From contig JAWZYU010000030.1 in assembly GCA_038380435.1 (NCBI GenBank), positions 65,669,817 to 65,733,816 of the forward strand: a DNA stretch of 64,000 bases. Reading direction: 5' to 3'. Positions 14,701 to 26,700 of this stretch are shown here, piece after piece (position 1 is the stretch's first letter; each line of letters opens with the position of its first letter). A model generated the notes under the pieces. That model did not search any database. It was not told the DNA's origin and saw only the letters and a list, made by a program, of their open reading frames with translations. This stretch comes from Ryuthela nishihirai. Its lineage: Eukaryota > Arthropoda > Arachnida > Araneae > Heptathelidae. The position numbers were made by a program, and so were the translations under genes.

Positions 14701-17700
14701 ATTTTGTCACATGAAATTATATTTTCTGCTTGAACTGTGCCGAATGTGGTGTTGAGCCAGATGACAAACGATTTACCCACTCTATAGTAGAGGACAATCA
14801 ATTAGTCCCTTGATTATCTTCACCTTTATTTCGGTGAAATAACAGGTTTGCAGGTTGTTACACCTGTACCGACGTATGCCTCAGACTTGTTGTGCCAAGT
14901 GACGTACAGAAATAGTCCAACAATTCACACATAAGAGTTGTATAGGGGATGACACAGTTTATTCACAATATATACAATCATGTGCTGGAGATGCTCTTGA
15001 CTCCATAGGCCTTCACTGCTTTGCTGCTGCAAACAATTATGCAATGAGGTGGAGACCCGCACTTTGCAGATTCTCACTTTACTGACCTCAAACTATGCAA
15101 AAGGATATCCAACCTTTGCCTACAACGTGGTTCACTAAGAACTCACTTCAGTTCCACAGAACTGTATTTGATTTATCAAGAACCTTGATTCTTACGTAGA
15201 ATCGAACCATCTCCTTAATGGTTTTGTTTGAGTAAGAGTGGCATCCCTTGATGCGTGTTCAAATGTCCTTCCCATTTGACAGCGATGCTCAAGACTGTTG
15301 TTTACTCTCACTGCCGTAGTCTCCAGTGCCAAAACTCATGCCCCAGGCTAGTTGTAAATGGCCATAAAAGGGCTTTTCGAACTCAGCATGTGCAGGCAGC
15401 CAGCTCAGACCCAAAAACAACGTCTATGAGTCACATCCCCACAATAGCACTTCCAAAAACACACTTAATACATAAAAATATTTACAACCACAAAAATGCA
15501 ATAAAAATGCAACAATAAATAGAGATACATGACAATATCTTTCATAGCAGATTTTATTAACTCTGTTGCCTTTATTTGTGTATATTTTACTTATGTTCTG
15601 GTATTCTTTTGCAAAAAATTCTTCACCAGTAATACACCATTACCATGTCAATAATAGTGATCTTTACGTATATTCTGCTATTCTTATAATTATTATTGTG
15701 CTATTTAAGAATATTAGAAATAATGTTCTTTAAAATAATTTAATATTAGTTTATTTATAAATGTGTTTTTTTTTTTTTTTGCTTTTCTGATATTTAGTTA
15801 GGGTTTTTTTTCCCTTAGTTTAATTGCAAAGTTCCAATGAAACTGCCTTAATGTTTTATTAAATTTATAATGTTGCCTTAATTAACAACACCTAATATTC
15901 ATTTCAGAGATGTAGAGCAGTTGCTTGCCCAAGCCCAGGAATGGGAAGAAGCAGGCCAGTATCTAAAGGCAGTTGACTGCTACTTGCGAATTTCAGTATC
16001 TCACACCAACAATAGTGATCTTCTTGAAAAATGCTGGACTAAGGTAATTAAATTTTAGTTTGTGACTATTACCTGTTACAATATTTTTATTCACAACTAA
16101 ATTTTCTGTTGTTTGTTTCAGGCAGCAGAACTATCTTGGAAATTTCTGGGTCGACAACATACAGAAGAGCTGGTGCAGCAAGTATCTCCAAAGCTTCTAG
16201 ATATCAAGAAATATACATCAGTATGTAGCAATAAAACAATTAGGAATTGACTCTTTTTGTATTGTGAATAAATATTGGGTTGAACCAAAAGTTCATTCAG
16301 ATAACTACACAGGTTGCACCTAATTAAAGTAGGGGACCAGATTTAATAAAACAATCCAGGAACTTTTAAAAATTCTATCAGGAAGAGTGGCTTTTTTTTT
16401 AGGGTGATCAGAGATTTAAAGAAAAATATCTGGGGACTTTTGAAAATTCTATCTAAAGATTGACTTTTTATTAGGGTGACTAGATTTAAAAGAAAAGATT
16501 TGGAGACTTCTGAAACTTCAGTCCTTCAGATTGAATTTTTAGGAAATTATTATGTTGAAAAGTAACACAATCTTTTCATTTAGAACACATTTTGTACTCT
16601 ATTGCACATAATAACCTAGTAAAAAAAAATTTAGAAGCATAAATAAATCTAGTAGCGCAAATGGAAACTTGAATAACATAGGTTAATTAACAAAAATTGC
16701 TGTTTTTTTTTAATTTTTTAATGAAAATGGATTTTTTGTAAAATATTTACATTTTTGGTAAGCTGTACAGTCAATTTAATATTTAAAAATATTAAAATAT
16801 ATATTGGGGACAGAGCTTTTCATCCAGGGAATGTATGGTCACCCTAAATTAAAGTTTACCTACCCTGAGGCCACTGCAGTTAAAAACATTTATTGGACAG
16901 CATTCAGATTTCGGAAGTTGTACCAAAGAAACAATGAGGAAGGGAGTTATGCAAGAAAAAATTAGTTCTGAAACCCATCGTCAGGTAACAAAGGATGTTG
17001 TATTCATCAGAATAGTCGGAATAATCGAAGAACTCAGCCCATACAAAAGAAAAGTGTATTACACAAATCGTAGAATGTCCTTAGGAATGATATTTTTGAT
17101 ATAGTATCCCTCATTATCTGCAGCTTGCTGGAATCACAGAATAGTATGTTCTGCTGTAGACTGGCATTTCACATGAGATATTGATATGGCATGTTTTGCT
17201 AGTCTAGAAGTCCACTATGGGGTTGATGCTATCATGGTATACATTGTTCTTTAGAAAGCCTCAAAGCCAAAATTATATGGGTTCAAATCAGGTGAATGTG
17301 GTAACCATGTTGAGGAAATTGCCAACAAATAATCCTGTCATCCATGAAATATGCCCGAAGCAGCTGTTTGACATGTATGGAGCAGCACTATCCTACATGA
17401 ACTCAATCATGTTGAGACATTGATGACGCTGAAGAGCTGGAATGAAGAAATTAGCCCAAAGAGATTCCTAGCACTGGCCATTTACAGTACACATACAACA
17501 AAGAGCCAAAACATTATGACCAGCGTGTCTTTATGCAAATTGAAGCAACTGCAGGTAAACAATAGTGCATGTAAAGGTCATGAAATAATATATCATCTGA
17601 TACTGAGCTCTATTAATCAGTGTCATTCTTGTTCTTCAGATAAGAAAGGCAGTGGACTTAAGTGAATTTGACAAAGGCCAAATTGTAATGGTCAGATGAC

Positions 17701-20700
17701 TCTGTCAGAGCATTTCCGAGACAGCAAGGCTTGTGGGGTGCTCACTGTCAGCTGTGGTTAGTACCTTTAAAAAGTGGTCCGAGGAGGGAAAAACCACAAA
17801 CCACCGGCAAGGTATGGGGCGACCATGGCATCATCGATGCTAGAGGTGAGTGAAGGCTATCACCGTATGGTATGAGCCAACAGAATGGTGGCACAACTCA
17901 CCTATAATTTGAATTCTGGTGACAAGAGTAATGTGTCGTGACATACAGTACATTGAACCCTGCTGAAAAAGGGGCTACATAGCTGCTGGCCTCTCCAAGT
18001 GCCCATGCTAACCTCGGTTCACCATTGAAAGTGCCTACAATAGGTACACGAGCATCAAAACTGGACCTTGGAGGAAGGTCATCTGGTCTGATGAATCTCG
18101 TTTCCTATTTACCATGTGGACAGCTAAGTATGTCCACATGGTAAAGTGTGCATCGTTTACCTGGGGAAGTGTTGGGAACACCATGGGACAAAAACAAGCC
18201 GGTGGAGAAAGTGTAATGCTTTGGATAATGTTCTGTTGCAAAACCCTGGGTCCAGTCATTCATGTGAGGAAACTATGATGTTTACCACCTACCTAAACAT
18301 TATTGCAGACCAGGTACATCCTTTCATGAAAAGGTATACCCCTCTAATAGTGCCTTCTTTCAGCAGGATAACGCACCATGCCATACTATCTGGATTGTTC
18401 GAGAATGGTTTGCGGAACATGAGGAAGACTTCCAGATATTGTCCTGGCCTCCAAATCCTCCAGACATCAATCAACCATCTGTAGTTTGTGTTGGAACAGC
18501 ATATCCAATCTGTAGTGTCTTAACCCTGTAACTTACAAGAGTTAAAGAATCTGCTGGTAACGTGTTGGTACCAGATACCACAAGACACTTTTAGAAATCA
18601 TGTAGCATCCATGCCTCACTGTGTAAGAGCTGTTTTGGCTGCCTGTGGAGGACCAACATCATATTAGGCAGGTGGTCATAATGTTTTGGCTCTTCAGTGT
18701 ATCAGGATCTGTAGGGAGGAGCTCTTCTAAAAACAAAGGGGCCTGTAATGAACAGCTCAGCAAACCCTTACCAAATGGTAACTTTCAGCAAGGGCAATAG
18801 GCTCATGAAGTATGTGGGGATTTTCGGTTGCCCAAATTCTGCTATTCTGGTTATTAACAACAATATGCAAGTGTAAATGGAACAGTCCATTTACATTACA
18901 TTGAATTTGTGCACAAAATATTCCATGGCCACTCATTGTCCACTTCCATTTGAGCAAGAAACTCGATGCAAATGTCTCTAGAAGAAGCAGATCAGCAGAG
19001 AGGATTTCTGAGTATAGGAGTAATAGTGTAGAATCTTTTTGTAGAACCTGGATAGTGGTTAGAGCAAACTCAAGCATCTTGCAACACCTCGCACACTACT
19101 GTTTCCTTGCACATTCATCATACATCCTCCTCCATCATCATTGCAATGTCTTTTACTGTTTACTTACAGACAGGTTTCTATCCCCATCCAGCTGTAACAT
19201 TTAGCATACCGGTTTCTTCAAATTTCAGAATCATTTATTGAAATTATTTGCAGTCAGTGGGCCTTTTTTGAAGCCCCTTTAATCTATAAAACTCTCTTAA
19301 TGCAACTGGTGAATAACTTTCCTTCTGACGAAACAAAAGCACATATACAGTAATTTATGGTCTGTTAATGACAGAGTCATTGTTTTTCTGGTATTGTAAC
19401 TCAATTGATGACAGTGACAGTGAAATATACTCTTATACGGTAATATTGACAAATGCATCACATTTGCATGTGTGAGCCATGTGACTGCTGGTAAGAAATT
19501 TGTTCAATTGAGAAGTTTTTTTATAACAATAGCAGCCTGCTAATGGTGACTATCATATCTATGATTAGTCTTCAATGATGTGTTTTATATCCTGTTCCAT
19601 AGCACCCTACTACTTATGTAAGTTTTCTGATTATTCTGATGAATACAGCACTCTTTGTCATCTGGTGGTGGGTTTTTGGAATTCATTTTTTTTTCTTGCA
19701 TAATTACCTTCCACATTGCCTCTTTAGCACAGGTACCAAATTTTAAAACTGCTAATAAATATGTTTCACAGCAGAGGCCTTGGAGTAGTTGAATTTTAAT
19801 TATGTGCACCCTGTACATATCTAAAATAGTGCATGTAATGTATAAAAATGTACTAATTACTCATAATGTGCATCATAACCAGTTTTATGTTATAATAATA
19901 ATAATTATTATAATTATCAATTGTTGTAATAGGCAGCACAGCTATATCTAAAAGTGGATTTAGTGAAGGAAGCAATTGATGCTCTAATTGCAGGAGAGGA
20001 ATGGAGTAAAGCCAAAAGAGTTGCAAAAGAGCTTGAGCCAAGGTTAGCATCTGTTTTAATTATTAGATTTTTTTTAATGAAATTTTTTTATTCACAGACA
20101 ATGAAATAACTTTTATGTAATTCTAATTATAATCTTGGAAATTCTTGGTAGCTCAGAATTTGGCATTTTTGTAGAATATCAAACAAAATGTCCCCCCAAA
20201 AAAGCCACATATGTAACTTTAGTTCCAGTATTCTACAGTGATATAAGAGTAACTGAACTATAAATGAGCAATATTCATTGGCAACTACATGATAAAATAG
20301 TTTCTAGAAACAAAAAAAAAGCTAAAGTAGGTATGAAATATGGTAGACCACCCATATAAAATATATATTAAATGTGAGAACTGTGTGGGGAAAAAGAAAA
20401 ATTGTTAAGTGTAAGAAAATATATATAATAAATATTTTGTGGAAAAAATTTCACTAGCGTACGGGACTTGAACCCACATCTCTCCAGACACATGCCAGCA
20501 TATTCTACCATTGAACTAATGCCAACTCATCTTTATCCCACTGATTTTAAGACTTAAAACTCTTCACCGAGTATTTGGGTGCCTACCATTGGCACCATCT
20601 ATGATCTCGGGTGGCAACCATTTCTTTTTATGTTGCACTGAGTAAGATGGAAATAAATAAAGTCTCTTCACGCTATTTAGCGTTATTAATGATTTAAACA

Positions 20701-23700
20701 TAGGTGACAATCACAGCTTACCTATTGGCTTTTTAACATCAGTGTATCAATAAATATTTGTGGAAAAAATTCCGCTGACATAGGGACTTGATCCCGTATC
20801 TCTCCAGACACATGGCAAAGTATTCTACTCTGTTTATATATATAATAGTTGTGCTTAAGTGAAGCTAAAAGGAAGGGGAATTTAAAGGAAGTCATGTTCG
20901 ATTATGTATGTTCAGTCTGATGTGAAAAATACTTATAAAACCTCTCATTTTCTTTCACACCATATTGTAAACACCTATTATAATGTTTTATGTATTAACC
21001 CTTCACAGTGACCAGGACGTCTATATACGTTCACAGAATTCAAAATGAGAGGCCAAGGATGTATATAATCGTTTTTAATACAACAAAGAAAAATCGAATT
21101 TTTAAAAATAAAAATTCCCTTTTTAAATTTTTTATACATATTTTATAAAAATATATAATTCAGGCTCGATAAATAATATTTTCTTTTTTTTTTTTCGTTT
21201 GATGCATATTTTATTAAACTATGACAAATAATTTATTAAAGCCATCTGATTGCCATTTCTTAGAAGTGGTATAAGGTATTCCCAATGTGTTTGTTAACAT
21301 TACTCTGTGCTGACGAAATCCCCTAATTTAAGCTCAGAAGTTTGATTTGAACTATTATCAACAAATTTTTCCTTAAAGTTTCTAAAATCTCCTGATAATT
21401 AACAAAATACTGCTATTTTTTTAAATGGAAATTTTTGGAAGTAATTATGAAATATGTACCTATTTTTTTGGTATAGCACTTAAAAAGTCTTATTAAAATT
21501 AATCTGTTCTGCAATGTTCAAATTTTTACTTTAATAAAATTCAGAATTAAATTCCCTTTAATTTGTTATATAACATGACCTATTTCCGTTGATTAATTAT
21601 TTATTGCAGAGTCCAATAAAGAAGTCAACTTTAGAATATTTTTAACCAGCCTGGACTTTTCTGAAAGTATAAAATAAAATAAATACCCCCTCAAGCAGCT
21701 GCTTGCCACAGAGGTCTGACGAGCCTGTCAGTTTATATGCCAAAGTAGAAGATCTGGTATGGAGAAAAAAAATTACAAAATGGAAGAAATGTTTACTTTA
21801 AACAAGAATTTTTTTTTTTGTTCAGAAATAAATAGCCCTTCTATTTATGTGCATTATAATCATTTCTATATATTAAGTGTTTTTCAAATAAATTTTATTT
21901 ATGTTGCCAGATGCATTTTTTTACTAGATGACTAAAAAAAGCTATTAAAATCAAACGTCATCTTTTTTAGTAAATATTTTGTTTTCAGAAAATCAAGAAT
22001 TAAATGCTGATTAATTTGGCATATAATGTTCCGTAATTCCTTACATTAGTTATTTGGCAAAAATTTCTAAATCAAAGTTTTTTTTACTGAGCATAGGGAT
22101 AAAATAGCTTGGCCTCTGAATGGAAATCAGTTTTTCATGCTGGACACTGGAAAGGTTAAGTGAATTTGTTGTTTGTGAATATTTGGTGTATGTGTTCATA
22201 GTTTGTGAAATATAACATAAAGCAGGGATCACTAATTATCAGACAGTGAACTAATTTTTCATACATAATAAGTGATTTATTCTTACCCAAAAACATGGAA
22301 AATTTTATTTCAAAACTAAAATTACTATTTTATGCTAGTGTTCTAAAAAATCATAAGCCCTTTTATTTTGGCATATAACATTTAAAAAGCTGAATTGTTT
22401 GAGATCCTTATATTAATAAAAGGAAATAAAAATGTGTTTTGAAAAATAACATGCGTTTTGTTAAGATGTTCACATTTTGTCAATAAGAGATAAGGACTGT
22501 GATGAGCTGCCTTTCGTTTTTTACAGATTGTGGTGAATTTTTATTGTATTGTAGACTTTGAAAAATAATTATAATAATTGGTGACTTCTACTATAAGGAA
22601 TAGCATTTAGGTATAGATCTCTACCAAATAGAGTAATTTGTTATATTATTTGTGTATGATAAATCTTAGATTAATCAATAATTGTTAATATATAAAAACT
22701 TAGAGGTAACCTTGTTTTGATTTTTGGTATTATTTCAATTACTATTGGAAATGCTCAAGTAATAAATATTGATTATATCAATTTCCAGATATGAAGAGTA
22801 TGTAGATAGAAGTTATAAAGAGGCTCTTAGATCACAAGGCAAGACAGATCAATTAGTAGATGTGGATGTCATTGCTGCCTTGGATATGTATGCAGATCAA
22901 CGACAGTGGAAAAAATGCTTGGAAACAGCAGAGAAACAAGTAAGATCAACTAGACTAAATTTTATGGGTAGTGATTTTCTCTACTTCCTACTAATATTTA
23001 CTGAATTATTAGTTGTTTTTGCTTCTAAAAAAACATGAGTAATGAATGTTTTTATATACTTTGATTTTTAAATTGTTTATTGTTAAATGATATTATAGTC
23101 CACACATATCAATACATATGGTATTTCAAAAAGCATTTGCTAAAACCAGTCCCCTTTTGAAACATATTCAGTAGAATAACAATAGATACTTAAAATAATA
23201 TTAAATTTTCAACTGCTTCTTATCTACAGGACATTTTCCTGTGATACTTGGGGCGGGGGTGGCTCAGTCGGTAGCGCGCCAGGCTCGTAATCTGTAGTTC
23301 CCAGGTTCGAGTCCCAGCTGGGTCAGCGTTGAGATTTATCTCCGCAAAAATTCCCCGCCCTGCCCACGGTCAGTAGGGGACACCGATGGGTTTGAAAAGG
23401 CCGCCGTCCGTCGGATGGGACGTTAAGCCGTGGCCCCGTGTGTGGGAGAGCCATACCCTGTGCACGTTAAAGAACACGCTGGATGGCCTTGACGGGAGGC
23501 TACCATCTGTCTCCCAACAGCTGTTCCAGTGGGTCCCCTCCACCAACCTTCTCTGAGCCTTCGGGGTCCATGTGACCTGGCCATTTAGCCCATCGTGTGC
23601 AAAAAAGTGCCGCTCAGAGGTAAAACAACCCAACCCTGTGATACTTTATTACTGACGTAGAAATAGATACATCTCATAAGTTAGAAAATCAGATAAAGAG

Positions 23701-26700
23701 TGGTAAGTATCCTTTCCTTGCATGACTTTATTTTTTATTGAGAAATTATTTTGGCTAAAAATATTTTTGATTTTCTCTGATAATTCAGAAAATCAGCTTA
23801 ACCAGATGACTACAACATCATTCAAATAATTAACAGATTAAAGAAAAGGCAACTCTATTGAAACCTGAGTAACAGGTAATGTGCAAAGAGAACAAAAAGA
23901 ATAATTTTTGCTTAATGGACCACAAGAATGTTGTTGATGTATTAGTTTCAGATATGTATTTTCCTATTTTATTTTCTTAGTTTGTAAGAAGTCATCAAAT
24001 ATGTGTTTACAGTATTTTTTCGCATAATATCAATGCTATAAATCGTCTTGCATTGTATAGATAACATTAATTATTGATAATTCAATAGTTGTTTGTTGCC
24101 TTTTACAGGCTGTGATATTGATAAACTTGATATCCAGTAGGGCTTGAATGATATTATTATCCATATTTCAGTGTAAATTGTAAGAAACTAAGACAAGTTG
24201 TAGATTTTCATGTTTTCCCTTTGTTGTAAATGTAAAAATATCTCTACTAAACTAAATATTTATAATGATTTCTAAAAATTTTCATGTTACGTTCTGAAAA
24301 AACTTACTATTGATGTATTTTGTACTTTTAAAATTAAAATCAATGTGTTATTTGCAGGGTTCTAAAGTGTTACATAAGTATGTTGCTCTCTTTGCAACTG
24401 AGCTGATCAAAGAAGGCCAGATACAGAAAGCCCTTAAATTATATGTTGACTATGGAGCTCCAGCTTATAAGCAAAACTTCAACATCTATAGACATATTGC
24501 ATCAGCTGTTTTAGATCTGAAAGGACTTAATTCATTTGATGCTTACAGGACATGGGCAGATCTGAGAGATATGCTGTTTGACTTGGTTAGTTTATTTGTG
24601 TGGCCTTATATATATTTATCCTTTCCCTGAATCTAATTAAATGTTATTTATGTGAACTTAATTTAAAATAAGTTTAATTAATATAAATTTAAATTATTAA
24701 TGCAAATGCACATAAAGCTATGTTTATTTCAGATAAATTCTGTAATAGGTGAGGCTGCTATAAAAAGTGAGACTCTCTTGTAATGAACTTAATAAATGTT
24801 GTGCTAAGATTAAAAACAATTACCTTTTGTCGCTGAACCTGTGAAAAACCCAGAAATAGCCAAAGCTTACCATGATAGATTATTAGTCATTTTCATAAAC
24901 ATAATTTATGAAATGGTCTCATTCTTCTTCAACTGAAGTTGAACTTCAAACTGAACTGAAGTTGAAGAAGAATGAGACCATTTTTAAACAGGCTATTCTC
25001 AAAACCAACAGTATTCTTTTGGGTAAAAAGGAGCAGAAGTGAGCAAGTCATTTGAGTGTGATAAGGAAATGGAGCTTATTTCTGAAAAAAAAAGGGGGGG
25101 GGGGTTGGTTGTTTTACCTCTGAGTGGCACTTTTTTTTTCACATAATCAGCTAAATGACCTGGTCACAAGGACTCCAAGGGCTCAGAGAAAGCTGGGGGG
25201 AGGGGAACCACTAGACAACTGTTGGGAGATAGATGGTAGTCTCCCATCAAGCCATCCACTGTGTTCTTTAACTTGCACAGTGTATGGCTCTCCCACACAC
25301 AGGTCCACAGCTTAATGTCCCATCCGACAGACGGCAGCTTTTCCAAACCCATCGGTGTCCTCTACTGACCAAGGATAGAGTGGGTAATTTTGCGGAGATA
25401 AATCTCAATGCTTGCCCAGTTAGGACTTGAACTAGGAACTGCAGATTATGAGCCTGACACACTACCAACTAAGCCATTCCTGCCCACTGAAAGAAAGGAG
25501 TGGATGATTCGAATCAACACCCTAAATAGACAGCTTATTACAAGAGAGCTTAATGTGTGAATCATAGTGCAAAGCTGATAAGAATCTCTGGCTTGATAAC
25601 CTGGTTGAAAAAGTAGAGAAATCTGCTAGAGAACACAGCAGAGAGAATATTTTTTCAGAATGGCATATAGGAATTGGATAAAATGGAAAGGCTGTTCAAG
25701 AGGATTTTGTCATGGCAAGGTGGGTTGAGCATTGTTCAGCACACAGATGTACTGAACAATGAGATTAGTTCTACTCTCATTGTATATGATGAAAATAGAT
25801 GCATTACTTGTTTTAATGTTGACCTTACATTGCAATCTAAAGTTATTCGGCCATCTCAAAGTTAAAACTACTTCAAAAGTCACAAGGAGTAGATGAAATT
25901 GCTACTGAAGTGCTGAGAACTGAAAATGATTCAGTTATCATATGACTAACAGAAGTGTTGAATATTTCCATGATAAAGATTTTCATAAAGATTTTGCTAC
26001 AAGTATTAATATTCCTATTTTCAAAAAAAAGTCATGATCACTGTTCTTGTGATAATTATAGGGCATCAGTTTGCTCCCTGTTCCAGGTAAAGTTCTTTAC
26101 ATTATTATGCTTAACCTTTAATATACTGGAAGACACTATAGTACCCAGAGCCAAATTCAGTCTCATGTCAGGTGGGAACTATAGTTCCCAAGAGAATATG
26201 TTCCAAGTTTCCATTTTTTCCCTCATAGAAATTGTCCCTTTTTTTTTTAAGATTTTTTAAATTAATCCTGAATATTTATGAATTAAATTTGATAATAAAA
26301 CAAAACCTGATTATTTAGATGTTCTGTAAAGTTGATAAAAAAAAGTGAAGAAAATATTACACTGCTGTGGCAGCCATTTTTGTAACTTCATTTTGGTTTT
26401 CTCCTCTTAAAGGTTCAAAACTAAAGTTTCATGCAGAACATTCTTTGAACTGTTGCCATTCACCTTTTTCTTAATCTTTTGGAATTGTCTCAAAATAAAA
26501 CTGGTAAAATGGAAATTTTTAAATGGAAGATATATGCATCATTTCATAAGAATGCATCTATCTAAATGTTGCAATTTTCACTATATTTCCATTTTTTAAA
26601 TTGTTTTTCTGTTTGTTAAAATGTTTTAAAAAATCTATTTATATATTATGATTAGAATTAAATGCACCTTTGTTTAAGATATTACTTTTCATATTCTGTT

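Larger units (their letters stand above)
16276..19330 (-). mobile_element. DUF4817-type Tc1/mariner-superfamily element, host of nested insertions
   Basis: - strand protein pieces lie on both sides of a younger Tc1 copy. C-terminal side, 16863-17488: decayed versions of the [11 protein letters not shown] and [11 protein letters not shown] region. N-terminal side, 18702-19260: [19 protein letters not shown] and ILKFEETG. The order and orientation fit one element split by the Tc1 insertion. The outer limits are uncertain. Confidence 0.65.

Noticed and set aside
23255..23320. Possible tRNA-Met gene
   Set aside because: Box A, box B and an anticodon-like arm are present, but the sequence continues into a SINE body, has a target duplication and recurs in many copies, so it is a SINE head.
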